From Ganoderma boninense (Eukaryota > Basidiomycota > Agaricomycetes > Polyporales > Polyporaceae), in the NCBI GenBank assembly GCA_002900995.3, contig CM035306.1, forward strand, positions 1,860,001 through 1,924,000: a stretch of DNA of 64,000 bases, in the 5' to 3' direction. The first letter of the stretch is position 1. Every line of letters begins with the position of its first letter. Shown here one piece after another: positions 1 to 11,883 of the stretch. The notes beneath the pieces were generated by a model that was not told the origin of the DNA, did not search any database, and was given only the letters and a program-made list of their open reading frames with translations. Both the position numbers and the translations under genes were made by a program.

Positions 1-783
1 GAATGGGAAAACCAGACCACAGTATTGAAGCCACATGCACTCCCTATGGTATGTTCCTTTCCGTTCTGGCTTCTATCCAGCTCTCAGCAAGGCTACAGAC
101 GTCCCTTGCCTCAAGAGCGTTGGATGCATTCGAGGATGAGCCGACTCGGGAGGAAGTGCGAGCGCAGCTGCTCAAGTATTTTGAGACAGACACTATCTGG
201 TGCGTTCATCCTTGTCCGTTTTTACCTCTGTGAACTACGCCGAACGTTGTTCATAGCTACCATGCCGATGCTCCTGCCGCTCTTGTCAAGCTCCAAGACG
301 CGCACTGGAAACCTATCCTCGACTGGGCGAGGTCCGCCTTCGACGTCGAAATCTCGACCACAGACTCTCTCCTCGTACCTACACAACCCCCGGAAACAAT
401 CCTCAAGTTTAATGACGTCCTGTCCAAGTTCACGCCATGGGAGATGGCTGGTTTGTCCCCCGCTTTTACTTGTTTACCATTGCGCCAAAATGACGCGTTC
501 CCCTTTATAGCCATGGAACGCGCGACGTACACCTCAAAATCCTTCCTCGTCGCTCTCGCGCTTGTCAAGCGCCACATAGACGTAGACCAAGCTGCGCAGG
601 CTGCTCATGTCGAAGTAAATAGCCAGATCGAACGGTGGGGTGAGGTCGAAGACAGTACGTGCAGTTGAGCGTTCGTCGCACGTCCATCCTTCTGACTGAA
701 CCACCTTTCTAGGTCACGACGTAGACTACCACGACATGAGGAGGCAGCTCGGCAGTGCTTCATGTCTCCTTGCAGACTACTGA
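1..783 (+). CDS. ATP12: ATP12, mitochondrial F1-ATPase assembly chaperone (5' partial)
   Basis: ATP12 is a mitochondrial matrix chaperone that binds free F1 alpha subunits during assembly of the ATP synthase. The window opens inside the gene. Five exon pieces can be joined at GT-AG borders: 1-48, 99-199, 257-450, 511-654 and 713-783. Together they give 185 residues in one frame, ending in TGA. Family signatures are visible: ALPMTSLASRALDAF near the start, the acidic stretch DAFEDEPTREEV, KYFETDTICYHADAP, KFTPWEMAAMERAT, and the well-conserved helix LVKRHIDVDQAA followed by SQIERWGEVED. The exon joins are my own inference from splice sites and frame, but the continuous match to the family makes them safe. 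The N-terminus with its mitochondrial targeting signal lies outside the window. The gene converges with the carboxylesterase at 1047. Confidence 0.9.
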
Positions 784-1046
784 AGTCGTTCCACCCTGTA
801 TCCCATACACCCCTTAGAATTTTAGTCGGAGAGAGCTACTAGACTATCAACGAATGTCCCGTTGGAACTAGTCTCCGTAGCTGACCATATCCTCATCTGG
901 ATAACAGTCGATCCAATTGGGATAGTTGGAACCCCGCCAGGTTGAGCAGCACCAATGTTCCATTCCGTGCATGCTACAGAAGACATGACTATATGGCAAA
1001 GTAACATCGATCACGCAGCGAGCTCAACTCCTCCGACGTGGTTCTG

Positions 1047-3483
1047 CTAAAGGGGGAACTGGAACGAGAGCTCTGTCAACTTGTTGAACCCGTCCACGCG
1101 ATAGGTGTCGTTCGTGATGACTAAAGGCGTGTCGTCGTCGTCGTCCACGAATGTCATTTGCTGCCGAGTCTCCGTATCGTACTGAGGCCAGTCGATGAGG
1201 TTTTCCTCGGCGCCGTTCGGGTCGCCATGGTTGACGAAGTGGACCAGATAGTCCGTCATGTCTCCCGGGGCATAGATATTGTTGATGAGGTCTGATCCAT
1301 GGTACTGGAGCGGACGGGACGTCGTAAGTAAAATAAGTTTTCTACAGGGGAGTATACTCACAGCTCCGAGTCTGGGCAGACCAGGCGCACGCTTGCTTAC
1401 TGCAACGATCGATTGATGAGGAATTTGTTCTGCACAAAGCAGCGAACGGAGTACGCACGGAAAGACCATGTGGGCTGTCTATCGTACGTCTGCTCCACAA
1501 AAAAGCGCCTCGGTGCTTGGAACACTAGGTCTCCCTGAATGGCTGCCAAACGCTTGTATTGAGGGGGGATCGCGTATAATATGCCGGTGCCGAAGGGCGA
1601 TCCCTGCGTCGGGTCGTCCGGATAGTCGGTGTCGAACAGATCGCCCACGTCGCTCTCCATGGCACCGTCAATGTAGTTGGAGAGCATGTATGCACGGAAC
1701 GCAGCGTCGTCCCTGGATCCTTCGTGAATGATGGGCAGATATGCAGACAGGAACTCCGCAGACGTACAAGACGGTCAAGGAGTTGATGAGGGAGAAGACT
1801 GTGCCTTCGTCATTCACATTCTGGGAGTGGGTTAACGCACGGAGATAGTGGGGATTAGCGAGGAGAAACCTACCCCAGACACATGAGGGACTGGCGCGAT
1901 GCTGCCATGCAGCACAAGATTCTGAGGCGTGTCGGTCAAGAACCTCCCGTCAACACGGGGCAGCCAGGCGAGACGGAGCGACTACAAGTAATCAGCCATG
2001 TGCATAACGGTACAAAGGTCGTCTCACGAACCTGCTGGCTGATAATGCCAGGCGATTGGTCGACAGCTTGTTTGAGGGTCTCGTATGGGAGAGCTCTCAA
2101 ACACTCCAAGGTGTCCGAAGCGTTCCCGCATGACGTATCCTGCACAAGCTGGTCGTATTCAGCCTGACCGCGGGAGATGTCGCCGACGGGAATCGGGGCG
2201 CCTGATTGCATGAACGCCCCATGGAAGAGGCCTTCCGCATTGCCGCCGTTGGTTAGCATCTGCAGGGCGACAGAGATAGCACCTGCGCTTTCCCCCCAGC
2301 TATAACGCATATCAGCATGATAGAAACCCTCATAAGCGAGCTGTTATACTTGCATTGTGACCCTATTCGGATCGCCTCCAAAAGCTGTAATGTACTTCTG
2401 GATCCATTGAAGAGCGACGCGTTCTGTGGGAAAGCATGTTTGGACGCAGTCGCGCGGAGTGCGGCGATGGGTGAAGACTTACGATCTTCCAAGCCGATGT
2501 TACCAACGCCAGCGGCCTTAATCTCTTGACCGGCGATGAAACCAAATGCTGGAAAGCGCATGAGGATCCCATAACAATAATCCACGTTTCAAAGACTCAG
2601 TCGTACCGGAGACACTAGATGACTGGGAGTCAGCATTTGATGAGATGGAAGGAGGACAGACTGACCGATAATTCATGCCGACATAGACAACCGGTTCCCC
2701 AAGTTCCACCGACCGCTTCACGATGACACCGCCGTCAACGCTTCAAATTACTTGCGTCAGAATAGAAGGCGTTCGTAGTGTTCCTGTGCTTACGTGTCCG
2801 CCGAACCCGTCTCAAAGCCACCTGTACGAGAAAATGAAGCAATCCATTCAAGGTCGCAGTCGAAACGAACTCACCACCGAAAATCCACTTTCGAAGGGGA
2901 TTGACGCATTCAGTGACATTCAAATTACTTCTATGACAAAGAGACCAAAGGACCACCTACCACAGCAACAGGGAGTCGAGCCGTGGAATTGGTACCTGCC
3001 GGAACATAGACGTTGAGGTTCAAACCTGCAGAGCCGTAGTTAGCGTCTATACTTCCGCAGGTCACTGCTCACACCTACAGTCTTCAGACGGCGGTACATC
3101 TGCACGGGCTTGTAGCTTGGCTGCAAGAGGGTTCCCAGGGAGTTGGTTGGCGAGGGAACTGACAGTATCGGAGCCTTGTTGGGGACAAGCTGGTCCGAAC
3201 GCATCCACGGTCTCTGTACCCGTGTACGGTTCAACAGGAACGGGAAGGTTAAATCGCCTAGGGAGTCGCGTCGGTACAGAATCGCAAGCCTTCGAAATCT
3301 GACGTCGACATACGGAGCATCCGCAAACTTGATACCGAGGAAAGAATCGGTCGTGCCGTCGGAGGTCCCGACGAACGTGGCATTGTCCAGCTGTACGGTT
3401 GGCGAACTAGCAGAGGGCGTAGGGGCTGCTAGAGTTGCGGCCGCGTACAAAGCTGCGAGGCTCAGGAAGCTGGAGGCAAACAT
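1047..3483 (-). CDS. Secreted type-B carboxylesterase/lipase
   Basis: This is an alpha/beta hydrolase of the carboxylesterase type B (Candida rugosa lipase-like) family, which cleaves carboxylic esters outside the cell. The start at 3483 opens a typical signal peptide (MFASSFLSLAALYAAATLA), followed by a Ser/Pro-rich linker and the family start TVQLDNATFVG...DSFLGIKFADAPYVDVRFR. The strand VVYVGMNYR, which lies next to the oxyanion hole, is visible near 2690. The nucleophile elbow GESAGA is near 2290, and the catalytic-His region VHFVNHGDPNGAEENLIDWPQYD is near 1200. The gene spans 2.4 kb for roughly 540 residues, so it is broken by many small introns and the exact exon chain is not resolved here. 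A GATATATAAATT box lies about 45 nt upstream of the start. Substrate preference cannot be told from sequence. Confidence 0.9.
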
Positions 3484-3526
3484 TGTGAGAATGGTCACTG
3501 CTCTCCTACCGCTCTTGCTGCCAGAA

Positions 3527-3534
3527 TTTATATA
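3527..3534 (-). promoter_or_regulatory. Candidate TATA box of the carboxylesterase gene
   Basis: On the minus strand the sequence reads TATATAAA, 44-51 nt upstream of the start codon at 3483. This is a plausible core promoter spacing for a short-leader secreted-enzyme gene. It is inferred from sequence only. Confidence 0.45.
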
Positions 3535-3861
3535 TCGTTTCTGCGTAGCGCGTCTCACCTTACGACTCGTGGCGGCGACGCCAATTCTGCCTCCGCCGCA
3601 AGGATGCGGCGCTGGCATGGATGGTCAATTCATTAACCACGACAGGCCGTAACCACTAGGCTATTAGCTGACAGCGAAGGTCCATGCGAGGCCCTTGCTT
3701 CGCTGTCTACGTTGACAGGATTTACGGGTAAACAGCGGTGTTGACAATCGGAACATTAACACAATATGGACCGGGGCACTACCAAGTAGTAAATGCAGCT
3801 AAAATGATATCTTGGTGAGCGTGGGGAACATGGGGAAGTAGGGAACACAGACTATGCCTCG
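3535..3861. other. Intergenic, carboxylesterase promoter / MOD5 3' flank
   Basis: No coding sequence is supported. It holds the upstream promoter of the carboxylesterase and the downstream flank of the tRNA dimethylallyltransferase gene. Confidence 0.6.
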
Positions 3862-5823
3862 TCATGCTTCCACGCTTCCTTCACTGTCAACGGCCATCCC
3901 GGCGTCCGTGCCCTCTTGCCTAGGATGTCGAGATACCTTCTTGCCCTTCCCGGTCATTCTGCGATGCCCACGACTGCGTTGGTGCATTTCCCACTTCACA
4001 CCATCGACCAGGACAGGCTGATCAGGGTCGATCGTACAAACTGGGCAGACAACGCGCTTGTTCGCGTTCAGTACGGCTATCGGACTGAAAGAAGGGAAGG
4101 TGAGCGTTTGCCGTGGCGCGCTTTTGGAAGAATGACGCACTCGGTGGGCCGGTCGCGAGTAGCAAGCATTTCGGAGGCAGCCTGGGACAGCGTCAGTGGG
4201 TTCGGAAGCGCCACTGCTTCTAGGAAGTCTATACGAAGGGTACGTTCAAAAGTACGAAACCTCGGAGCATTATCAACACCGACCTCTGCTGATATCGTTG
4301 CCGATGGCGTGAACATTGGTCTTCCATGCGTCCCCTAGCTCTGGATATCCAAGACCTCTGTCAAAATTATATCATTCCGAATGGCATAGCTCCACAAACC
4401 CGTAGCGTCTAGCAAGTAAGTTGGGACAACCGGCTCCCCGCCTCCGTCTTGACTTTCGGCATTGACGGCGTTCACGACGGGGAGGAGCTTGTTCCGGATC
4501 CAAGCAACCTGCCGTTTCGCGTACCTCCGTGTCCCCAACTTCATCTGCTCGACCGCTAATCGAAACGCTTCTTCCGAGGCTACTGACGCAGCCAAGTAGT
4601 CGTGAAATTCTTTATAGCCTTGTAAGAGTAACGAATGACGAGAATAAGCCTCAGGCTGATCATAAGGTCCATTCTTCCTTACCAATTGATTGGTATATAC
4701 CCAACGTGTAGTCCAGCGACGAAGGCTCCGATTGCGCTCCTGAGGTTGCAATCGCTCGCAGGGTCTGTATTTCATTCAGAAGACCTTGCTACTGCGTATC
4801 AATATCTGCATTCGGAAAGCACAAACGAAGCCTCACTTCGATCATCTGGTCAACGCGTTCATCTAGGCGTGGTTTCAGAACATCTGGCTTTGCATACAGC
4901 CAAAAACATAGTGTGCGATATCTAGGAAATTGAGACAACTGAAAAGCCTGGCTTCAATGATCAGACGGGGGTGATACCTTGGTTTTGGCGTCAACTGAGA
5001 CTGTTCCTGTATAATCTCACTAGCCAACCTGCGATTTTCTTGGATGATACGGAGATTGGTGAGGACCTTTCGCGAGTCTCGCCAATGCCATCGCTGAGAA
5101 ACCACAGGATCCAAGTGAGCGAGAAGTTTGTGAAGACTAAGAGACAACTGTGGGTCTTGGTCGGCGGTCGGGGCTTGCTCTGGAAGGTTGTTGAACAAAC
5201 TCAGCAACTCAGGAGGAAGAGATGCGAGGACATTCATAAATGCTGTGGATGGCGGTGTAGAAACCTCGGCCTCCGGAGAGTCGTCTCCTGACTTGTCCAT
5301 GGAAGCCATCCGCTCGGGGAAAATGAGATGTTGGATCCAATACGAAGTGCCTCCCACCACGATAGGGACCTGATTCCTGCTGTGGGTCTCTTCGATCTGA
5401 GGACTCATGAACATCAGCAAACAGAGACAGCCGCATACAGCGCACCGCTTGAATGGCATCCTTGATCCACTCGGGTCCCGTCAACTGCTCTCCAGGTTTT
5501 TTGTAGTCCATAAGTAGATGTTCGATACCGCTCCGCTCCGCGAGTGGAACCTTATTGGTGATGACGTCCATTCCTGTATAGACTTGCATCGAGTCCGCGT
5601 TGATGATCCTCGCGCCATTATATAGATGATTTTGACGGTTTCCGGACAAAGCGAGTGCGAGTTCGATGCCAAGTTTCGATTTGCCTACACCGGTTGTTCC
5701 ACAGATGACAATGAGGGGCTTGGAGGACATGTTCGCGGCTACGGAGAATGGCCTCTTGAAGATCCTGATCTGGAGAATGCTCAGAGAGGTAGATGAAAGA
5801 CTGGCATTGAGGGGACAGACCAT
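3862..5823 (-). CDS. MOD5: tRNA dimethylallyltransferase (MOD5/MiaA family)
   Basis: The enzyme transfers a dimethylallyl group from DMAPP to N6 of A37 in tRNAs that read UNN codons, making i6A. The P-loop GTTGVGKSKLG follows the second Met (5730). The family motif INADSMQVYTGMDVITNK and the segment LAERSGIEHLLMDY come next, and further catalytic-domain motifs include VPIVVGGTSYWIQHL. The C-terminus carries the extra zinc-finger module of eukaryotic members (VVCPVC...KWEMHQRSRGHRR), followed by a basic and then acidic tail, and ends at TGA 3862-3864. Two in-frame ATGs (5823 and 5730) bracket a Ser/Leu/Arg-rich leader, SLSILQIRIFKRPFSVAAN, that looks like a mitochondrial presequence. Yeast MOD5 uses two starts to serve mitochondria and cytosol/nucleus, and the same is likely here. 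Several introns are present. Confidence 0.92.
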
Positions 5824-6043
5824 CGACGACGGTGACGTTCGCTGCAAGGACCATACCTGGGTAGGGTACCATTGGCGCCCATTGATGACGTCGACGCGTC
5901 TCGCTTAACAAGTTGCAGAGCGCGGCCTGCATCGCAAGTCAAGATCAAGGCCAACTCCCGCAACATACATGACCACTGTAGGTAGACATCATTTCGGTCA
6001 CGGATAGACAAGGGGGGCATATATTGAAAACAGAGGAGCGCCA

Positions 6044-7133
6044 TCAAGCAGTGTCCATACGATCTGGCGAGATACTACGTGAACGCGAACGGAAGCGACC
6101 AGGCGAGCCATTGACGCGATCCGGTGAAATGCTCCTGCTCCGAGATCGGAAGGGCGAGCGTGAGCCAGAACGGCTGCGAGATATGTATCGAGATCCAGCA
6201 GAAGGCGAACGAGACTTGAAGACACTTCGTCCTCGACTCGGGCTCCGAGATGGGCTCCTCGCACCCCCTGCACTCCGTGGACTCGCGCTCCTGCTCCTAT
6301 CCGTGCTTCTGCTCCTGCTTCGACTCCTGCTCCTCTCATGACCACTCTTGCCCTCCATAGCGTCCAGCAGCCGACTCTTCCTCGGTCCAATGTCCCCCAA
6401 TTCCTCCAAAACGTCGCGCTTGGTGAGTCGGGGCAGGATGAGGTCGCATACTCGCTCGTCGTTCAACAGTTGGTCCACAAATTCGTCCATGAACGTCAGA
6501 GTGTAGCCCCCTGTGTCTTGGTATCAGAGCGACATCGAGGAATCATGACAAAGTCACCTACCCATCCCCAGATGTCGCAGTTTCCGGTAGTCCTTCAGCA
6601 GGGGTTCCAGAACTTCGTAGACTTCAACAGGTCGGAAAGTCATCCGTATGTAGAACACGGCGAGTGCCCGGAGATACCTGAGGAAAACAGGTCTAAGACA
6701 GAAAGGGGCAACGAAGTGCAGTTGAAGACGTACTTGAATTCATCTGCCTGCAAATACTCCAACAGGATCTCCTTCTCCGGCTGCAGCTGGAGGAGCTTGA
6801 GGAGGAGACAGAGGAATTCCGTTGGCTTTTGGTTGCCATACACGCCGCCAATTGCTTTGAGCTCGATAGCCTTGTCAATTATCGTTTCCGCTTCACACGG
6901 AGGGGGCAATTAGACCCGAGGTAAACGTAGACCGAGAAGACTGGAGCATACCAGTCAGTGCGAAACAGTGTTCCTTCCAATAGTTAGAATCGTAGATACG
7001 GCTCCGGATGACAGATTCAACTAGGTACTAAACACTCAGTTACGACTATCATCCGCCTACGTGGTCATACGAAACGTACCTGGGGATTCTGGCCATGGAT
7101 GGCGACAGCCCCTCGGACGGTGGTGTTGGCCAT
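6044..7133 (-). CDS. PRP38: Pre-mRNA-splicing factor PRP38 with C-terminal RS domain
   Basis: PRP38 is a U4/U6.U5 tri-snRNP/B-complex component needed for spliceosome activation. The N-terminus MANTTVRGAVAIHGQNPQ (start 7133) is the family hallmark. It is followed by RIYDSNYWKEHCFALT, IDKAIELKAIGGVYGNQKPTEF, the Leu-rich LLLKLLQLQPEKEILLEYL, RALAVFYIRMTFRPVEVYEVL, and the closing FMDEFVDQLLNDERVCD and LPRLTKRDVLEELGDIGPR. The last ~95 residues (below about 6345) are an RS domain with repeated SRSRSRS and RSISPDR units. Such an RS tail is absent from budding-yeast Prp38 but typical of basidiomycete and animal versions. Four or so introns split the N-terminal part. The last exon is long and carries the whole RS region. 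Confidence is high. Confidence 0.95.
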
Positions 7134-7467
7134 GACGAACGCGTTATTTACATGTGTTTGTTCCCCTTGCGCGATTGAGAGTGGATTAGGCGCCCTCTGG
7201 TGGTCAATCAATATGATTCCTCAAAGGTGAGCAAGTACGATGGTCACAGAATGTTGGCTTTCCGAATATACTATGGGTCAGCAGAGACAGCTCGCGTTCT
7301 AGCATGATTGAGAGCATGGTAGTCACTCGTTAATGAATTATATCATTTCAAGGTCATCAGTATCACTACGGCGCCGGAGCGCAAGCAACCTCGGTTTTTA
7401 CTGTACACGACATTGAGCAAACCATCTAGCAGCAAGCATTATTCTCCCTTCCGGTAGAACGCCCTAA
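7134..7467. other. Intergenic, PRP38 promoter / SurE-like 3' flank
   Basis: About 330 bp with no supported gene. It is the upstream flank of PRP38 and the downstream flank of the SurE-like gene. Nothing distinctive was seen. Confidence 0.55.
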
Positions 7468-8917
7468 TCAGAACTGAGTTCCACGAACGGCGGTCCGGAG
7501 ACGGTGCTGAATGGGAAGCGCAAGGCGCTCAGGTGCGTCGTAATCGACAGAGAAGATGCTGACAGCGGTGAGACAACTAGCACTCGTGGGGGTCTCGCCT
7601 GTGGGACCACATTAGGCAATCTAGTTCATACACCTCAAGAGGGAACTCACCAGGGTCTTCACGGACACCATTGATGTTGGCATTGATACCGGTAGCCTCG
7701 CTGAACAAGGCATTCCGATGGTTAGCATGATACACACAAACTGGCGGCGAAACGAAACATACATATCGTCCTCGACAGGCAAACCTGTGGTGGAGTTGAT
7801 AGAAATATGGGCAACAACAGCACCTCCTGTCAAGCGAGTGAAGACGAACGGAGGCGCAGTGCAGTTGCTCCCGGGGCCGAAAGTGGGAATGTTGACACTA
7901 CGAACGAATCGTGGTCAGCTAACTGGAGAGTATATATCATAAACGACTGACCTCAAGCCGACGCCGAGCGGCAGGAGGCGTTCCTGGGTCGCGTTCACGC
8001 CAGCAGCAACGCTGGCTACAAGGTTCTTCACGACCTGAGCAGCCAAGTTAGCGGGATCACTTGCGTCGCCCGTGTTGGTCGTGAACGAGCGGTGAGTAGT
8101 GTTTCCCGCGGAGAATGCGATGGCAGGGATCTGCGCAGCCGTTTAAGTATAGGCAGAATACCTAAGTAAGATACGGAGGACTTACCCCCCGCTCAACTGA
8201 AACGTAAGTCGCACCGACGGTACCACTTAAAGTGAACACAAAGGGGCCATTGTTCTGACCCTCGTTGGGGCCGGAGACGACGAGATCAATGGGTGCGCTG
8301 CCGAACTTTGTAGGCGCAATTACGTCAATCCCGAATACGACCTGTCAATGAAGCGAACAGCTCCTATCAGTGCTATTCCTGCGCGCCCAGAGTCAAGGTA
8401 ACTCGTACTGAGGCCGCAGGCGTGCCGTTGAAGTAGACTGTTCCGAGCGAAGGATCTCAGGACCATCTGACCTAGTCGATTACTAGTAAAGTGCAGCCAC
8501 TCACACAGGTCGCCATTCTGAGCATCTGAACCGAAGTAGGGAGCCCCAGCGGCGATGGTGCCAAACTCGCCGCCAGCTTCTGTGATGTTCGTTGTGGGGA
8601 GGACGAAGGTGCCGCCCTTGCCCGATTGCTGGACAGCCGGGCTGCAGGGAGGTACTGTCAGCATCGCGCGGCACGCCTGGACAGGAGAATGCTGCTGCAG
8701 AGCTTACGCAACCAGGAGCACGTTGTGGCCATCTGCCTTGAGCGCATCGTAGGTCGCGCTAAAACAAACAAAAGGCGTTATCACACAATGGCACAGACGA
8801 ACGAATGGATGCATACCGGATATTCGCAGAAGCCCAACTGTCGTCGTTCGTGAGCAGGATGTTCAGACCCGCAACACACGAGACGAAGGCGAGCAGAGGG
8901 GCGGAGAGCTTCCACAT
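7468..8917 (-). CDS. Secreted SurE-like 5'/3'-nucleotidase or acid phosphatase
   Basis: The protein belongs to the SurE survival-protein phosphatase fold, which hydrolyses phosphate monoesters of nucleotides with a divalent metal. The start at 8917 gives a signal peptide (MWKLSAPLLAFVSCVAG) directly followed by the SurE opening NILLTNDDSWASANIRATYD. The paired Asp of TNDD are the expected metal ligands. Later motifs are DGHNVLLVAPAVQQSGKG, the WYFNGTPAASVVFGIDV region, the SurE signature LVVSGPNEGQNNGPFVFTLSGTVGA, and ERGIPAIAFSAG. The protein ends in LRTAVRGTQF at TGA 7468-7470. At least six short introns break it. Secreted SurE-like proteins are common in filamentous fungi, but their substrate is rarely known. 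A role in phosphate scavenging is only an inference. Confidence 0.88.
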
Positions 8918-10099
8918 GTTGAGACGGGTCGAAGAGCGTGGGCGAGGAGGTTGGGGTGAACCACAAGGAGTCTGAAAGAGCTGTGAGCTGTATTTGTAGC
9001 CCGCGACACTCTTTGGCGCGGCTAGAGACGTGCGGAAACATCTTGGCTATGGCGTTCAAGGCGGGAACCCAACGCCACGACGGACGAATAGACAGCGTTG
9101 GTGGGGTGCACGTTTGTGAACGCGTTGATGGTCCGGGCGGGCCAGATGCCGAGGATCGGCGCCGCTAATGACGATTCCGGGCTGAGCGGCGAGCGGGACC
9201 TTGAAAGTGCGCTGTGGGGTAACGTAAGATGGGTCTTCGAGCCAAGGTACCAACACTGAATGTATACACATGCCTTGAATGAACTAGTCTCCCGCAAGAG
9301 CCCCGAGGGGTTTGCATGGACCAGAAAGCTGGCTGTGAGACTCGAGTACGAGTCCCGTCAACTTGGAATGCGTGCGACTATGCCCCCCGGCGATGGCTTG
9401 ACTTTGATGAGAAGAGGCTGGCGTGAGTTCTAACTGGTGTGCACGTGCACGATACATGCGGTAACTATGCGCCAGAACCCACGAGCGGAAGACTGCCAGA
9501 GGCCAAGGGAGGCCTGAGTTGGCTGTAAGTTTCCGTTGTTGAGAACTCCGGCAAAGAGGACGGCGGGCACTCACATGCACAAGTGGCACGAGATCGCGAG
9601 TCGCCCGGAAAACTCCGGAAGCGAACCATGCCCTCCCAAGGCGGCATCGTCGTCTCGGGGGCAACAAAGTCACAGTGTTGGCATTGGCCGCTTGACCGAG
9701 ACCTCTGCACGTACTTAAACATGAAAATGTGCCAACGTTCGCCACTCGTCCAGGCCCTGGAGTACCACCGCTCACGCTTTCATGCCTCGCATTATGTGCG
9801 TATATGTGTAGTCTTCCATGCCTGTTCAAGTATGGGTTTGAAAGTTCAAGTACTGCTCAAGCGCTCAAGTCCGAGCTCGAGGTCAACGCCGCCCCGTTGA
9901 CTGGCGTGCAACGCATCTCCACATCCCGTCACATGATTAGACACCGCTGGACGTCCAGAAGAGCACCCCGCTTTCAAATCCACGAAGAAACCAGGCTGAT
10001 AAACTGGTGGTTTGTTGCACAGCCTACGATTGAACCAGCGTGGCACAGCTAGAACATCCAGCTTGAAGAGGACCCGGTGGGCATAACCGTTTACGGGGC
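8918..10099. other. Intergenic, no supported gene
   Basis: Nearly 1.2 kb upstream of the SurE-like gene and downstream of MND1. A 181-codon open frame on the minus strand (9284-9829) has no recognisable motif, and I do not call it. Around 9825-9875 there is a cluster of short TCAAG repeats. No other structure was seen. Confidence 0.5.
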
Positions 10100-11207
10100 T
10101 CATGCGTCGAGATCTTCGTACTCTTCATCCACACCGAGGTACGCCCTCACGTCCGCAGCATCGATGCCATTCTGGCGCGTGAAGTGCGACAGCAGCAAGA
10201 GGTAGTTGTCTGCACTGACATGGGTCAGCACAATGACTTTGGGTACGAAGCAAACCCATACTCGCCTGTCCACCGCACCGCTGCCTCCTTCGCAAGTATG
10301 ACTGCCCGCCTCTTCTCCTCGATCTTCACCGGATCACATGCGCCGTACGCGGCAAGCTCCGTTTCAACCTTTGCATACTCTGCCTTCAATGTCGCAAGCT
10401 TCTCCAGTTCCTCAGCACGTTGGCTCTAGAGGTCCTCTGTCGACGTGACATCACGGCGGACACACAACTGGGCGACTCACGCTGTCAGGTCGTAGCTGCC
10501 TCTCCATTTCCACAGCCGCTTGGAGGTCCGAAACCTGGGCACGTAGAGATCCCTGCTGACCCTTGACCGTTTCAAGACGAATGTGCATCTGCCTTAGTCG
10601 TGATCAGTTCAGGTGCGTCGCTGTCTCACAGTGCGTCGTGAAACCGCACAATGGCACCGCGTTGGGATGGAAAACTCCAAAAGACTGATAATGCGCGCAT
10701 ATAATTGATATAAGCATCACTAGAGCCCAAATTTTCAAGACCTACAGTTAGAGGAGCCAATCTTGTCAGCCTGAACCAACCCGTCGTCGACTAAGGACTG
10801 TAAGACTTCCTTCACGGACTGCGACACTGGAGGTCTATCAGCCAAATGAAGTATATATGGTTAGATGACTGCGAGACGCACCGATGCCTTTCATTTTGGG
10901 CCCCATCTTTTCAAGTTCCTTGAGCTGTGTGAAGCAAGGGGTACGTGAAGTGCGCATATAAGCGGCCTTGAGAGCCATGACACTCGACCTGAAAGAAATC
11001 TTTCTGTGCATTCAGCGAGGACAAGTCAGACATATGATGCACAAGGAAAGTATGAGAATCACTGACCGTCTCATGGAATATCTCTAACAACTTGACTCTC
11101 TTTTCTTCGGCTGAAAGTCCTCGGGGTGCCTGTGAGAGAACGACGAGTTGGGCCCAAGTGGCATGAAACGGCAGGGGAGTTAAAATCAGTAGCTAATCTC
11201 CCACCAT
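10100..11207 (-). CDS. MND1: MND1, meiotic nuclear division / Hop2 partner
   Basis: MND1 forms a coiled-coil heterodimer with HOP2 and stimulates Dmc1/Rad51 strand invasion in meiosis. I placed the start at 11207: an ATG is followed at once by an intron (11204-11130), then APRGLSAEEKRVKLLEIFHET. Next is a 15-nt exon (10989-11003) coding KDFFQ, then LKELEKMGPKMKG. The following exon gives IVSQSVKEVLQSLVDDGLV, QADKIGSSN and, after another intron, FFWSFPSQRGAIV. This is the diagnostic winged-helix N-terminus of the family. The middle is coiled coil, and the protein ends DNYLLLLSHFTRQNGIDAADVRAYL...EDLDA at TGA 10100-10102. At least six introns are present in about 1.1 kb. No HOP2 gene is seen in the window. 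The exon joins are inferred from frame and splice sites. Confidence 0.92.
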
Positions 11208-11813
11208 GTTTGTTTTTGGGAATGAGATGTCGAATAGATTCACGAGTAATGGAGTTGTAGGACGTAGCTAAAGGTGAAGCAGACAACTAGACACCATGCA
11301 CCGAATTCCGTCGGAGAAGTTGCTGGCTTGGTTGAGCCCACTGCGTGACGCCTTCGTGACACAGTAACGGAACGCGGGTCACGTTGGTTACTGGGCTGAG
11401 CACCTGAGGCTCTTCACGGATTTCTTCTGGCGATGGCAGAACATACAGACGACATAACCTTACAAGACCATGAAAGTGCTGGAATCGAAGTGACGGAGTC
11501 GATGACGGTGCGGTGGTGAGCAGAGATTTGTCGCCACATGATCACCATCGTGGGAAAGGCTGCGCCGTGCAATGTCGGCAAAAAGCTTCAAAAGGTCGCT
11601 TAGGCACGTCTGACCTGGACAAACTTTGGACAAACCTGCGCCAGCTTGAGCGTATTCGTCGGCCAATGGCTTCTGGATACAAATATTCCAATGGCTGAAA
11701 CCCGTCTACATACTGTTAACAGACCTGCATCAATGATGATGTGCAGCATGGATGGTGGCCATCGAGTGTCGTGAGTGTTTGCTCCCCAAATTCCACACAT
11801 CTACCCAACGTTA
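11208..11813. other. Intergenic between MND1 and the MITE
   Basis: Upstream flank of MND1, running to the TA target site of the MITE. No supported gene was seen. Confidence 0.5.
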
Positions 11814-11883
11814 CAGTGCCTTGCATAATTGCGTGAACGCGCCGAAAAATTCCTGCAGGCGCCTATATGCTCGCCTACCAAAT
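11814..11883 (+). repeat. Left terminal inverted repeat of the MITE
   Basis: 70 bp, matching the reverse complement of 12127-12196. It is preceded by the TA target dinucleotide. Confidence 0.85.

Noticed and set aside
9284..9829. 181-codon minus-strand open frame
   Set aside because: It has low-information Arg/Ser/His-rich composition, no motif, and no splice continuation. It is likely chance in GC-rich DNA.
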